Source: Rhodococcus rhodochrous (GTDB lineage Bacteria; Actinomycetota; Actinomycetes; Mycobacteriales; Mycobacteriaceae). Taken from it: a stretch of DNA of 64,000 nt. The stretch lies in contig NZ_LT906450.1 of assembly GCF_900187265.1 (NCBI RefSeq), positions 5,199,444 to 5,263,443 of the forward strand, written 5' to 3'. A program made the translations under genes and the position numbers. Below the pieces are notes generated by a model. It ran no database searches. It was not told the origin of the DNA and was given only the letters and a program-made list of their open reading frames with translations. This document shows, one piece after another, positions 1 through 9,121 of this stretch. Every line of letters begins with the position of its first letter. Within the stretch, counting starts at the first letter, position 1.

Positions 1-2685
1 GCCGGACACACCGGCGATCGGCTCCGGCTTCGGGAACGACTCGACCTCGGTGCCCTCGAGAGCGCCGTCCATCGTGTCCTTCCAGATGTCCGACGGGATA
101 CCCGAGCCGTAGATCATGCCGCCCCAGCTGTTCTCGAGGGGCAGGCCCTCCTCGGTGCCGACCCACACCGCCGTCGCCAGCGACGGGGTGTAACCGACCA
201 TCCACGCGTCCTTGTTGGAGCCGGTGTCGCCGAGCTGGGCGGTACCGGTCTTCGCAGCGGACGGGCGGCCGCCGGCCAGGGCGTGACCGTTCGAATACGC
301 GGCGATCGGGATCATCGCGGAGGTGGTGTTGTCGGCCACCGCCGCATCGACGACCTGCTCACCCGCAGGGGTGCCGCGGTCGAGGAGAACCTCACCGTCG
401 GACGTCACGACCTTCTGCACGAAGTACGGCTCGTGATGACGGCCGGACGCCGCGAGCGTCGCATACGCCGAGGCCATGTCGAGCACACGCGACTGGTACT
501 GGCCCAGCACGATGCCGTAGTTGGGACCGATGCCACCCGGCTCGGTGAGCGTCTCACCGATGCCCGGCAGTTCCTTCGCGATACCCAGCTTGTGCGCCAT
601 GTCGGCGATGGCCTGCGGACCGTTGTCCATCTCGAGCATCATCCGGTAGAAGCTCGTGTTCAAAGACCGCTTGAGTGCTTCGGCGATGGTGCACTGCCCG
701 CACGACTCGCCCTCGACGTTGCCGATCTTGATGCCGTTGACCGTCAGCGGACCGCTGTCGTAGGTCTTCGACAACGGCACACCCTGGTCGAGGTTGGCAG
801 CCAGGCCGAACACCTTGAACGACGAACCCGTCTGCAGACCGGACTGGGCGAAGTCGTAACCGACACCGCTCTCACCGCCGTAGTAGGCGCGGATCGCCCC
901 CGACCGGGGATCGACCGACACCACCGCGGTACGCAACTCCTCGGGTTCACCCTCGAGATTGCTCTGCGCCGCCTCGACCGCCGACTGCTGGGCCTGCGCG
1001 TCGATCGTCGTGGTGATCTGCAGACCGGCCGTGTTGAGGAGGTTCTCGTCGATGCCCTCGCGGGACAGCTCGGCCAGCACCTGGTTCTTGATCAGGCCTT
1101 CGGGGCCGGACGACTGGTCGCCGTTGTCGAGCTCCGCGATCGGCACGTAGGCCGGGTACTTCATGCCCGCCCGCTCGGCCGCATCGAGCGTGCCGGCGGC
1201 GACCATGCCGTCGAGCACGTAATTCCAGCGCGCCTCCGCGCCCTCGGGGTTCTGCTCGGGATCGAGCAGCGACGGCAGCTGGATCGACGACGCGAGCACG
1301 GCGCCTTCCTCGACGGTGAGCTCACCGACGGGCTTGCCGAAGTACGCATTCGACGCGGCAGCGATGCCGTAGGCACCGCGACCGAAGTAGATGGTGTTGA
1401 GATAGGCCGCGAGGATGTCGTCCTTGGCCCACTGGTTCGCCATCTTCGTCGACAGCACCAGCTCCTTGAGCTTTCGCGTCAACGTCCGCTCGGAACCGAC
1501 GACAGCGACCTTCACGTACTGCTGGGTGATGGTCGAACCACCACCGGCGCTGTCTCGGCCGAGCACGTTGTCGCGGGCGGCACGCGCGAAACCGGTGACC
1601 GAGAAGCCCGGATTGCTGTAGAAGTCGCGGTCCTCGGCGGCGAGCACGGCGTTGCGGACGTGCACGGGAATCGCGTCGAGTTCGACCTCGCTGCGGTTGC
1701 CCTCCGGCGGGATCACCTTCGTGATGACGCCCTCGCCGTCGGAGTTGAAGATGGTCGCGGCCTGGTTCGTCTGCAGCTCACCGGGGCGCGGCACGTCCTG
1801 GACGATGTACGCCAGCATGAACGTGAGGATCGGGACGAGGATGCCGGCGGCGACCACGACGTAACCGATCCGACGGATCGTGCGCCAGCGGTTGCTCTTG
1901 CCGCCACCCTTTCCGCCTCCGGCGCCGCCACCCGAACCTCCACCGGGCGGAACGGTGGGAGGTCCGCCTGCGGGCGGGCCGCCGGCGACGCGCGTCGTGG
2001 GTGCATCGTTCGCAGCACTCGCACTTCCTGCGGTGCTCGCACCCATCGCAGCGGAAACCCGCTGCGTCGGGGCATCCGCTCCGGGACGCATGGCAACGGT
2101 CGGATCGGCCTGCGGCGTGCGCTGGACGGGAGGCACCGCGCCGGGCGGCAACGTGCCGGGACGCGGCGGCATCGGCTGATCGGGGTTGCGCGGCTGGTTC
2201 GCGCCCGGGGCAGGCACCGGTCCGCGCGGCGGGTACGGCTGTCCCGGCCGACCCTGCTGGGGACCCGGCCCCTGAGCCGGACCCTGGGGACGCTGCCCCT
2301 GACCGGAAGCCGGAGGACGCTGCCCCTGACCGGGGATCTGAGGACGCTGCCCCTGACCGGGACCCTGGGGCGGGTACGGCGGACGGCCGCCGGGGCGCGG
2401 CGGCTGCTGACCTGCGGGGCCGGGCTGTCCGCCCGGTCGACCCGGCTGACCCTGAACTCCCGGTCGACCCTGTGCTCCCGGTTGACCCTGCGGTCGCGGT
2501 TGCGGCGGCAACGGACGACCCTGCACCGGTCCCGGGGCAGGGCGCTGCTGTCCCGGACCGGGCTGTCCCTGACCGGCACCGGCAGGAGGACCGGGACGTT
2601 GCTGCCCGGGCTGCGGTCCGTCGGGACCGCCGCGCTGGGGCGGAACGGCCTTGTTGTCCTCGGGTTCGTTGTCGGGGGAACTCAC
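1..2685 (-). CDS. ponA1: Class A penicillin-binding protein (PonA1-like), C-terminus outside window
   Basis: Bifunctional peptidoglycan glycosyltransferase/DD-transpeptidase acting at the outer face of the membrane. About 895 residues are visible. A Pro/Gln/Gly-rich cytoplasmic tail (roughly 1-265) precedes one membrane segment (about 275-300). A GT51 domain follows, with an EDRDFYSNPG block near 348 and GGGSTITQQY near 385. The transpeptidase domain has SSFK near 620, SLN near 673 and KTGT near 811. The stop codon lies before position 1. The GTG start at 2685 has GGAG about 10 nt upstream. The ATG at 2693 is followed after three codons by TGA and is not used. Gene order with the DUF5318, padR and ino1 genes matches mycobacterial ponA1. 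A close paralogue lies at 9122-11260. Confidence 0.93.
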   Translation of the reverse strand, partial: MSSPDNEPEDNKAVPPQRGGPDGPQPGQQRPGPPAGAGQGQPGPGQQRPAPGPVQGRPLPPQPRPQGQPGAQGRPGVQGQPGRPGGQPGPAGQQPPRPGGRPPYPPQGPGQGQRPQIPGQGQRPPASGQGQRPQGPAQGPGPQQGRPGQPYPPRGPVPAPGANQPRNPDQPMPPRPGTLPPGAVPPVQRTPQADPTVAMRPGADAPTQRVSAAMGASTAGSASAANDAPTTRVAGGPPAGGPPTVPPGGGSGGGAGGGKGGGKSNRWRTIRRIGYVVVAAGILVPILTFMLAYIVQDVPRPGELQTNQAATIFNSDGEGVITKVIPPEGNRSEVELDAIPVHVRNAVLAAEDRDFYSNPGFSVTGFARAARDNVLGRDSAGGGSTITQQYVKVAVVGSERTLTRKLKELVLSTKMANQWAKDDILAAYLNTIYFGRGAYGIAAASNAYFGKPVGELTVEEGAVLASSIQLPSLLDPEQNPEGAEARWNYVLDGMVAAGTLDAAERAGMKYPAYVPIAELDNGDQSSGPEGLIKNQVLAELSREGIDENLLNTAGLQITTTIDAQAQQSAVEAAQSNLEGEPEELRTAVVSVDPRSGAIRAYYGGESGVGYDFAQSGLQTGSSFKVFGLAANLDQGVPLSKTYDSGPLTVNGIKIGNVEGESCGQCTIAEALKRSLNTSFYRMMLEMDNGPQAIADMAHKLGIAKELPGIGETLTEPGGIGPNYGIVLGQYQSRVLDMASAYATLAASGRHHEPYFVQKVVTSDGEVLLDRGTPAGEQVVDAAVADNTTSAMIPIAAYSNGHALAGGRPSAAKTGTAQLGDTGSNKDAWMVGYTPSLATAVWVGTEEGLPLENSWGGMIYGSGIPSDIWKDTMDGALEGTEVESFPKPEPIAGVSG

Positions 2686-2881
2686 GTACTCATCTCCAAC
2701 TGTTCTCGCGACGCATCACGCCGCGGCCTCGACACTGCTCCACGAACGGCCGATCGGCGATGCCGGCGGACGGCAGCCGATCGACGATGTGCGCAGCGGA
2801 CGACGCGACGATCAGGTCGTGCGGGTCGGACCCAGGAGCGAACTCCACGAGAAAGCGTACGGGCACGTTGCCGGTACCCCT

Positions 2882-3304
2882 TCACTCGCTGGCGGTACGA
2901 CGGCTCGATCCCGTCGACCGGCGACGCGGGCTCTTGGGGGCGGGTTGCGATCCCAGGACGTACGACTGCACCAGGTGATTCCAGCTACAGGTACGGCACA
3001 CCTCGACCACGTGAACCGAGAATTCTTCCTGGCTGGCGGCCAGACGCACCAACTCTTCGGGAGTGCGCGCCGACCCGGACACCGGACCGAGTTTGTCGCC
3101 GAAGACCCACGAGACGAGGGTCAACTGCTCCTTACGGCAGATGGGGCACATCACATCGCTGCCCCGTCCGTGAAACTTCGCCGCCCGCAGCAGATAGGGG
3201 CTCGCGTCGCAGACCTCGCTGACTCCGCGCCGCCCCGAGTAGACCTCGGCGAGCAGCGAGCGTCGCTGCAACGCGTAGTCCACCACCTGCCGCTGAATTC
3301 GCAC
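2882..3304 (-). CDS. DUF5318 family protein (Rv0049-like)
   Basis: Conserved actinobacterial protein of unknown function, 140 residues. Two cysteine pairs are visible, CPIC (C53/C56) and CRTC (C103/C106), spaced like a zinc-ribbon; metal binding is inferred. The C-terminus is basic and Ser/Arg-rich. I chose GTG at 3304 because the protein then begins VRIQRQVVDYAL, matching remembered mycobacterial homologues, and GGAAG precedes it closely. An in-frame GTG at 3355 would add 17 unconserved residues. It sits about 200 bp upstream of the ponA1-like gene on the same strand, which suggests a cell-envelope role, but no direct function is known. Confidence 0.85.
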   Translation of the reverse strand: MRIQRQVVDYALQRRSLLAEVYSGRRGVSEVCDASPYLLRAAKFHGRGSDVMCPICRKEQLTLVSWVFGDKLGPVSGSARTPEELVRLAASQEEFSVHVVEVCRTCSWNHLVQSYVLGSQPAPKSPRRRSTGSSRRTASE

Positions 3305-3469
3305 GGCTTCCAGAGTACGTGCGGGCTGTGCGGCGTTGGGCGCGGAGTGGCCCACCGGACATCGAAGACGGGTGGTCGAAGCGGTACCGACGTATTTCCG
3401 ATCGGGCCCGGAGAAGGGTGCCCGTGTGCGACCCGACGTGACACGAATCGTGTGGGGCGTATCGTCGTA

Positions 3470-3486
3470 TATATCGGCGCGATATA
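3470..3486. promoter_or_regulatory. Candidate PadR operator
   Basis: Perfect inverted repeat TATATCG-GCG-CGATATA, 51 bp upstream of the padR start codon. AT-rich palindromes of this kind are typical PadR targets, and PadR genes are usually autoregulated. It lies between the divergent DUF5318 gene and the padR-ino1 operon and could affect both. Assignment to this PadR is inference. Confidence 0.6.
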
Positions 3487-3536
3487 GTTCTGTGTCGTAT
3501 CAATCGGTTGGTTCGAACGGAAACAGGAGGTGACCC

Positions 3537-4094
3537 GTGCTGGAACTGGCGATACTCGGGCTCCTCCTCGAATCGCCCATGCACGGCTACGAGCTGCGCA
3601 AGCGTCTGACCGGGCTCCTCGGAGCCTTCCGCGCCTTCTCCTACGGGTCGCTCTATCCGACTCTGCGGAGAATGCAGGCGGACGGCCTCATCGAAGAGGA
3701 TCCGGGAATTCCCGGTCCCGTGAAACGACGTGCCCGCCGCGTCTATCAGCTCACCCCGAAGGGTCGAGAACGCTTCACCGAGCTGGTCGCCGACACGGGA
3801 CCGCAGAACTACACCGATGACGGATTCGGCGTGCACCTCGCCTTCTTCGGTCGCACTCCCGCCGAAGCGCGGATGCGAATTCTCGAAGGCAGGCGCCGCC
3901 AGGTCGAGGAGCGCAGAGAAGCGCTCCGCGATGCGATCGGACGGGCCAGCGGCACACTCGATCGTTACACCCGTCAGCTCCATCAGCTCGGCCTCGAGTC
4001 CAGCGAGCGCGAGGTGCGCTGGCTCAACGAACTCATCGCCGCCGAGCAGTCGTCAGCAGCACGCAACAAAGAAGGAGAACCCGACCATGGGTGA
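3537..4094 (+). CDS. PadR family transcriptional regulator (Rv0047c-like)
   Basis: DNA-binding regulator of 185 residues. The N-terminal winged helix is recognisable from [20 protein letters not shown] and the following [17 protein letters not shown]. The C-terminal half (about 95-175) is a helical, coiled-coil-like dimerisation region with many Arg/Glu. The GTG start has a near-perfect AGGAGGTGA ribosome site. The 3' end overlaps the ino1 start by 8 nt, so the two are probably one translationally coupled operon. A 17-bp palindrome upstream is the likely operator. The inducer is unknown; the position next to ino1 suggests control of inositol supply. Confidence 0.9.
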   Translation: MLELAILGLLLESPMHGYELRKRLTGLLGAFRAFSYGSLYPTLRRMQADGLIEEDPGIPGPVKRRARRVYQLTPKGRERFTELVADTGPQNYTDDGFGVHLAFFGRTPAEARMRILEGRRRQVEERREALRDAIGRASGTLDRYTRQLHQLGLESSEREVRWLNELIAAEQSSAARNKEGEPDHG

Positions 4095-5187
4095 GAACAG
4101 CACCGCGGTGCGCGTGGCCATTGTGGGCGTGGGGAACTGTGCCTCTTCCCTGGTCCAGGGCGTCGAGTACTACAAGGATGCGGACGCCGAGACCACCGTC
4201 CCCGGCCTGATGCACGTCGAATTCGGTTCCTACCACGTGCGCGACGTCCAGTTCGTCGCCGCGTTCGACGTGGATGCCAAGAAGGTCGGCTTCGACCTGT
4301 CCGAGGCGATCCTCGCGAGCGAGAACAACACAATCAAGATCGCCGACGTGCCGCCGCTCGGTGTGCCCGTCCAGCGCGGTCACACGCTCGACGGCATCGG
4401 CAAGTACTACTCCGAGACCATCGAGCTGTCCGACGCCGAGCCCGTCGACGTGGTTCAGGCGCTCAAGGACGCCGAGGTCGACGTTCTCGTCTCCTACCTC
4501 CCCGTGGGTTCCGAAGAGGCAGACAAGTTCTACGCGCAGTGCGCCATCGACGCGGGCGTCGCCTTCGTCAACGCTCTCCCCGTGTTCATCGCCTCCGACC
4601 CCGAGTGGGCGCAGAAGTTCACCGACGCCGGTGTCCCGATCGTCGGCGACGACATCAAGTCGCAGGTCGGCGCCACCATCACCCACCGCGTGATGGCGAA
4701 GCTGTTCGAGGACCGCGGTGTCGTGCTCGACCGCACGTACCAGCTCAACGTCGGCGGCAACATGGACTTCAAGAACATGCTCGAGCGCGAGCGTCTGGAG
4801 TCGAAGAAGGTCTCCAAGACCCAGGCCGTCACGTCGAACCTCAACGGCCCCCTCGCCGGCAAGGTCCACGACCGCGACGTGCACATCGGCCCCTCCGACT
4901 ACGTGCAGTGGCTCGACGACCGCAAGTGGGCGTACGTCCGCCTCGAGGGTCGCGCGTTCGGCGACGCTCCGCTGAACCTCGAGTACAAGCTCGAGGTCTG
5001 GGACTCCCCGAACTCGGCCGGCATCATCATCGACGCCATCCGCGCGGCGAAGATCGCCAAGGACCGCGGCATCGGCGGCCCGATCCTCCCGGCTTCGGCA
5101 TACCTGATGAAGTCCCCGCCGGTCCAGATGGCCGACGACAAGGCTCGTACCGAGCTCGAGGCGTTCATCATCGGAGCCGACGCGTAA
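4087..5187 (+). CDS. ino1: Inositol-1-phosphate synthase
   Basis: NAD-dependent conversion of glucose 6-phosphate to myo-inositol 1-phosphate, the first step toward phosphatidylinositol, PIMs and mycothiol. Cytoplasmic. The 366 residues match the short actinobacterial form. A Rossmann motif GVGNCASS starts at residue 14. Other conserved blocks are [15 protein letters not shown] and [15 protein letters not shown] at 4087 overlaps the end of padR and has AGGAG upstream. A strong hairpin terminator follows at 5209. Codon use and GC content match the neighbours. Confidence 0.97.
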   Translation: MGENSTAVRVAIVGVGNCASSLVQGVEYYKDADAETTVPGLMHVEFGSYHVRDVQFVAAFDVDAKKVGFDLSEAILASENNTIKIADVPPLGVPVQRGHTLDGIGKYYSETIELSDAEPVDVVQALKDAEVDVLVSYLPVGSEEADKFYAQCAIDAGVAFVNALPVFIASDPEWAQKFTDAGVPIVGDDIKSQVGATITHRVMAKLFEDRGVVLDRTYQLNVGGNMDFKNMLERERLESKKVSKTQAVTSNLNGPLAGKVHDRDVHIGPSDYVQWLDDRKWAYVRLEGRAFGDAPLNLEYKLEVWDSPNSAGIIIDAIRAAKIAKDRGIGGPILPASAYLMKSPPVQMADDKARTELEAFIIGADA

Positions 5188-5208
5188 GTCGTTCTTCGGC
5201 AGTATTTC

Positions 5209-5249
5209 CGACGAAGGCCGCATCCCTCACCGGGATGCGGCCTTCGTCG
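5209..5249. terminator. Bidirectional hairpin terminator
   Basis: Perfect 18-bp stem with a 5-nt loop (TCACC), followed on the + strand by a short T-rich stretch. It lies between the convergent ends of ino1 and the SDR gene and can serve both. Confidence 0.9.
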
Positions 5250-5277
5250 TTCCTGTTGAACGGGTTCCGGACCCTGC

Positions 5278-6036
5278 CTACGCCATCTTCCGGATCACCG
5301 ACAGCGGCAGCACCTTCATCGCGTAGCCGAGCGGAATCCACGGCCAGCCCGGAACGTACGCCTTGGACGGTTCCTTCTCGATCGCAGCCGCCAGTGCGCG
5401 ACAACCTGTTTCGGTGTCGACGATGAACGGGACCTTCTTCACCTTCTCGTTGATCTCCGACCGGATGTAGCCGGGGAAGATCGTGCTCACCGAGATGTCG
5501 GTGTCCGCCAGATCGGCTCGCATCCCTTCACCGAGCGAGGCGACGGCGGCCTTCGACGCGGCGTAGGTCGTCAGGTTGCGCGGCATGCCCCGCAACGCGC
5601 TCATGGACGAGATGAGCACGACGTGCCCGCGTCCCCGGGGTCGCATGAGCTCGAGGGCCGCTTCGCTCTGCGCCAGTGCACCGAGGAAGTTGGTGTTCGC
5701 GGTCTGGACGTTCGCGCGGAAGTAGCCGGTACCGAGGGGTTGTCCCTTGCCGAGGCCGGCGTTGACGATCACCCGGTCGAGACCACCGAGTTCCTCGTCG
5801 AACTCGCGGAAGACGGTGAACACGTCGTCGTGCTCGTTCACATCGAGGGCACGCACGCTCACGGTGATACCCGGGTGTGCGGCGAGCAGTTCGGCCCGCA
5901 GCTCCTCCAGTCGTTCGACGCGGCGTGCGGCGAGCGCCAGATTCCTTCCTCGCGCGGCGAATTCACGCGCCATACCGGCACCGAGCCCGGAACTCGCACC
6001 GGTGATGAGGATGTTCCGTCGCTGCGGGCGGCTCAT
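5278..6036 (-). CDS. SDR family NAD(P)-dependent oxidoreductase
   Basis: Classical short-chain dehydrogenase/reductase, 252 residues. The nucleotide-binding motif TGASSGLG starts at residue 12, and a VNAG block lies near 91. The catalytic residues are Ser143/144, Tyr158 and Lys162 (YAASK). The C-terminal PGWPWIPLGYAMKVLP resembles SDRs that act on lipid or steroid-like substrates. The ATG at 6036 overlaps the stop of the APH gene as ATGA. It is the last gene of an ACAD-APH-SDR operon, which suggests oxidation or reduction of a hydroxy- or keto-acyl intermediate. The exact substrate is unknown. Confidence 0.9.
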   Translation of the reverse strand: MSRPQRRNILITGASSGLGAGMAREFAARGRNLALAARRVERLEELRAELLAAHPGITVSVRALDVNEHDDVFTVFREFDEELGGLDRVIVNAGLGKGQPLGTGYFRANVQTANTNFLGALAQSEAALELMRPRGRGHVVLISSMSALRGMPRNLTTYAASKAAVASLGEGMRADLADTDISVSTIFPGYIRSEINEKVKKVPFIVDTETGCRALAAAIEKEPSKAYVPGWPWIPLGYAMKVLPLSVIRKMA

Positions 6037-7106
6037 CGGCTCTCCTTCTCGTATCGATCGATCAATGCACTGCAACGGGATTCGAGGTAGCCGACCACTA
6101 TCCAAAAGTCCTTGAAGGCCGGATTGGTGGTGTGGCCGTGGTGGTAGCGGTAGTAGATCTGCTGGGCGATCACGGCGAGGCGGAACAGTCCGAACACCTC
6201 GTAGAATCCCCAGCCGTCCACCGGCAGTCCGGTTCGCTCGGAATAGTATTCGACGATCTCCTGCCGGGTGAGCATGCCGGGGAGATCGGACGGTTGCCGC
6301 TTCGTCAGCAGCAGCATGTCGTCGTCGTCCGCCTGGACCCAGTAGGCGAGCGAGGAGCCGAGGTCCATCAGGGGGTCGCCGATGGTGGCCAGCTCCCAGT
6401 CGAGTACCGCGACCGGCTTCAGCGGATCGTTCTCGTCGAGCACGATGTTGTCGAGCCGGAAGTCGCCGTGGATCACGGTCTGCGCGACGTCCTGCGGTTG
6501 CCGCGCCGCCAGCCACTCGGTGACGCGGGCGAAGTCGGGGACGTTGTCGGTGCGGGCCTTGGCATAGCGCGACGTCCAGCCCGCGACCTGCCGTGCGACG
6601 TAACCGGATCCGCGACCCAGCTCGGACAGTCCGGCGGACTCCGGATCGATGCCGTGCAGTTCGACGAGCAGGTCGACGATGCGCAGGCACAGGGTGCGGG
6701 TGTCCGCTTCAGAGAGGTCGAGCTTCGTGGGCGGATTCGTGCGCAGGATGGTGCCGGGAACCCGGTCCATGACGTAGAAGTCGCTGCCGAGCACGCTGTG
6801 ATCGGTGCACAGACCGACCATGGTGGGCACGTACGGGTAGACCGGCGCGAGCATCGACTGGATGCGGTATTCGCGTGCCATGTCGTGCCCCGACGACGGC
6901 TTCGCCCCGGCCGGTGGGCGGCGCAGCACGAGATCACGATCCGGATAGCGCAGCAGGTAGGTCAGATTGGATGCGCCGCCGGAGAACTGGCGAACCTCCG
7001 GCACCCCTGTGATGCCGGCGTTCTCGGTGAGCCAGGCCGCGACCGCGCCGACGTCGAAGGCGTCCTCGTCGCGAACGGTGCGGGCGTTGTCGGGAAGTGT
7101 GGTCAT
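6033..7106 (-). CDS. APH-like phosphotransferase family protein (acyl-CoA metabolism type)
   Basis: Aminoglycoside-phosphotransferase-fold kinase, 357 residues. The Brenner motif HGDFRLDN (213-220) and the metal-binding LDWE (235-238) are intact. An N-lobe glycine-rich FSGGASN (41-47) is also present. It is not an antibiotic-resistance gene by context. The adjacent acyl-CoA dehydrogenase gives the same pairing that is fused in vertebrate ACAD10/ACAD11 and split as LvaA/LvaC in Pseudomonas levulinate catabolism, where the kinase phosphorylates a 4-hydroxyacyl-CoA. That role is inferred here. The ATG is 16 nt after the ACAD stop. Confidence 0.88.
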   Translation of the reverse strand: MTTLPDNARTVRDEDAFDVGAVAAWLTENAGITGVPEVRQFSGGASNLTYLLRYPDRDLVLRRPPAGAKPSSGHDMAREYRIQSMLAPVYPYVPTMVGLCTDHSVLGSDFYVMDRVPGTILRTNPPTKLDLSEADTRTLCLRIVDLLVELHGIDPESAGLSELGRGSGYVARQVAGWTSRYAKARTDNVPDFARVTEWLAARQPQDVAQTVIHGDFRLDNIVLDENDPLKPVAVLDWELATIGDPLMDLGSSLAYWVQADDDDMLLLTKRQPSDLPGMLTRQEIVEYYSERTGLPVDGWGFYEVFGLFRLAVIAQQIYYRYHHGHTTNPAFKDFWIVVGYLESRCSALIDRYEKESR

Positions 7107-7122
7107 CGTCGAAAAATCCCTC

Positions 7123-8355
7123 TCACGCGTACTTGCCGAGTTCGAACCGGGCGACGAGCCCCTGGTGCACCTCGTCGGGCCCGTCGGCGAGACGTAGTGC
7201 TCGCGCCGCCGTCCACGCCCCGGCGAGCGGGAAGTCGTCGGAAAGCCCACCGCCGCCGTGGATCTGGATGGCGAAATCGACGATCTGCTGGGTGACGCGC
7301 GGTGCGACGACCTTGATCTCCGAGACCGCCGAGCGCGCCCCTGCGAGTCCCTGCGTGTCGAGCAGCCAGGCCGCATGCAGGACGAGCAGTCGCAGCTGGT
7401 TGATCGCGATGCGGGCGTCGGCGATGCGTTCGCGGTTGCCGCCGAGGTTGATGATCGGCTTGCCGAAGGCGGTGCGCTCGAGACCACGGCGGCACGCGAG
7501 TTCGAGGGTGTGCTCGGCCAGCCCGACGAGGCGCATGCAGTGGTGGATACGACCGGGACCGAGGCGGCCCTGCGCGATCTCGAATCCTCGTCCGGGACCG
7601 GCGATGACGGCGTCGAGCGGCAGCCGGACGTCGGTGAAGGACACCTCACCGTGGCCGCTGGGCTCGTCGAAGAAGCCCATGGTGGGGAGCATGCGTTCGA
7701 CCTCGACACCCGGGGTGTCGAAGGGCACGAGGACCATCGAATGTCGCTGGTACTTGTGGGCTTCCGGATCGGTGAGGCCCATGAAGATGAGCACCTTGCA
7801 GTCGGGATGGCCGACGCCGGTGCTCCACCACTTGCGGCCGTTGAGCACGATCTCGTCGCCCTCGACCACGGCGGTCGCGGCCATGTTCGTCGCGTCCGAC
7901 GACGCGACCTCGGGTTCGGTCATGCAGAAGGCCGAACGGATCTCGCCGTCGAGGAGGGGACGCAGCCACTGTTCCTTCTGCGCCTCGCTGCCGTAGTGGT
8001 AGAGGACCTCCATGTTGCCGGTGTCGGGGGCGTCGCAGTTGAACACCGCGGAGGCGAACTGCGAGCGGCCCATCTCCTCGGCGAGCGGGGCGTATTCGAC
8101 GTTCGACAGTCCGGCACCGAGTTCGGCGTCGGGCAGGAAGAGGTTCCACAGGCCTTCGGCGCGGGCCTTGCGCTGCAGCTCGCGGAATTCGGGGGAGACG
8201 GCCCACCTCTCGGCGGCGTCGATGTCGCGTCGTCCCTCTCCGGTGGTGCGTCGCTCGGCCCGCAGTCGCTGTTCGACGGGCGTGACCTCTGCGGCGATGA
8301 ACGCTCGGAGGCGTTCGAGATAGTCGCGACTGCGCTCGGACTGTGCGAAATCCAT
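7123..8355 (-). CDS. Acyl-CoA dehydrogenase family protein (ACAD11-like)
   Basis: FAD-dependent acyl-CoA dehydrogenase fold, 410 residues, first gene of the operon with the APH kinase and SDR. Family blocks include FCMTEPEVASSDATN (FAD/substrate region), NGRKWWSTGVGHPDC, RTAFGKPI and QIHGGGGLSDDFPL near the C-terminus. The ATG at 8355 follows GGAAGG; upstream in-frame codons lack homology-like sequence. Known relatives in ACAD11 and LvaC act on phosphorylated hydroxyacyl-CoA rather than doing a plain alpha,beta-dehydrogenation, so this may be a phosphate-eliminating or isomerising enzyme (inference). A TetR gene is divergent, with an operator between. Confidence 0.9.
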   Translation of the reverse strand: MDFAQSERSRDYLERLRAFIAAEVTPVEQRLRAERRTTGEGRRDIDAAERWAVSPEFRELQRKARAEGLWNLFLPDAELGAGLSNVEYAPLAEEMGRSQFASAVFNCDAPDTGNMEVLYHYGSEAQKEQWLRPLLDGEIRSAFCMTEPEVASSDATNMAATAVVEGDEIVLNGRKWWSTGVGHPDCKVLIFMGLTDPEAHKYQRHSMVLVPFDTPGVEVERMLPTMGFFDEPSGHGEVSFTDVRLPLDAVIAGPGRGFEIAQGRLGPGRIHHCMRLVGLAEHTLELACRRGLERTAFGKPIINLGGNRERIADARIAINQLRLLVLHAAWLLDTQGLAGARSAVSEIKVVAPRVTQQIVDFAIQIHGGGGLSDDFPLAGAWTAARALRLADGPDEVHQGLVARFELGKYA

Positions 8356-8405
8356 CGGGTGCCTTCCGTCGAGTTCGACCGGGAATCTGCCCGGTCGGGC
8401 GGTCG

Positions 8406-8426
8406 TAACTGAGCGATGCTCAGTTA
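8406..8426. promoter_or_regulatory. TetR operator between the ACAD operon and the tetR gene
   Basis: Perfect inverted repeat with 9-bp arms TAACTGAGC and GCTCAGTTA around a 3-nt centre. It lies 51 bp before the ACAD start and 11 bp before the tetR GTG. A -10-like TAGGCT at 8425-8430 overlaps the right arm, so binding would block a leaderless tetR promoter and the divergent operon promoter together. Confidence 0.75.
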
Positions 8427-8436
8427 GGCTATCGGT

Positions 8437-9024
8437 GTGAGCACCCCGCGACAAGAGGCTCCCAAGGGACGGCGTCGTCTGCCGCCCGAGGAACGTCGAC
8501 GGCAACTCGTGGCGATCGGGCTGCAGGAACTGTCGACGCGCCCGATCCACGCTCTGTCGATCGACCGCGTCGCCGAGATCGCCGGCATCTCCCGCGGCCT
8601 GCTGTTCCGCTACTTCCCCACGAAGCAGGACTTCTACGTCGCCGTCGTCGGCGCCGCGTCACGCCGGTTGCTCCGCGCGGCGGATCCCGATCCGGACGAG
8701 CAGGATCCGCTCCGGGCGGTGCTGCAGCCGTTCGTGTCGTTCATCGACCGTCACGGTGACAACTACCAGGCGTTCTTCCACAGCGGCGTCGGCTCGGATC
8801 CCCAGATCCGCGACATCCACGACTCGATGCGCGACACCATGGTCGAGCGGGTCGTCGCGGCGCTGGGCTGCGACGACACCCCCGTCACCCGCATGCGGCT
8901 GCGGGCGTGGTGGGCACTCGTCGAGTCGCTGGCGATCGACCGGTTCCACGAAGGCACGCCGAGCATCGACGAGATCGTCGACTATTCGGCCGCCCTGCTG
9001 CCGACGGTGCTGACCGGGCCGTAG
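8437..9024 (+). CDS. TetR/AcrR family regulator
   Basis: 195-residue repressor. The N-terminal helix-turn-helix (about 30-60) contains IDRVAEIAGISRGLLFRYF. The C-terminal ligand domain is helical (PFVSFIDRHGDNYQAFF and following). The GTG start is 7 nt after a -10-like TAGGCT and has no ribosome site, consistent with a leaderless message. It is divergent from the ACAD-APH-SDR operon and shares one strong palindrome with it, so it probably represses that operon and itself. An acyl-CoA ligand is a reasonable guess from context. Confidence 0.9.
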   Translation: MSTPRQEAPKGRRRLPPEERRRQLVAIGLQELSTRPIHALSIDRVAEIAGISRGLLFRYFPTKQDFYVAVVGAASRRLLRAADPDPDEQDPLRAVLQPFVSFIDRHGDNYQAFFHSGVGSDPQIRDIHDSMRDTMVERVVAALGCDDTPVTRMRLRAWWALVESLAIDRFHEGTPSIDEIVDYSAALLPTVLTGP

Positions 9025-9048
9025 ACGAATCACGTCGTCGACGACGAA

Positions 9049-9096
9049 GGGGAGGTTGTGTGCGTCCCCGGTCGGGAGAACGCACACAACCTCCCC
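9049..9096. terminator. Bidirectional hairpin terminator
   Basis: Perfect 17-bp stem (arms 9049-9065 and 9080-9096) with a 14-nt loop, between the convergent ends of the tetR gene and the second PBP gene. Confidence 0.85.
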
Positions 9097-9121
9097 CTCG
9101 ACGAACGAGTGGACTCCCCCT

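Noticed and set aside
283-3222. A 979-codon open frame on the + strand opposite the first PBP
   Set aside because: It is Arg/Gly/His-rich with no family motif, and the minus-strand PBP has all catalytic motifs. Long antisense frames are common in this GC-rich DNA.
6033-7106. APH-fold gene as an aminoglycoside-resistance gene
   Set aside because: Operon context with an acyl-CoA dehydrogenase and the ACAD11-like pairing point to acyl metabolism.
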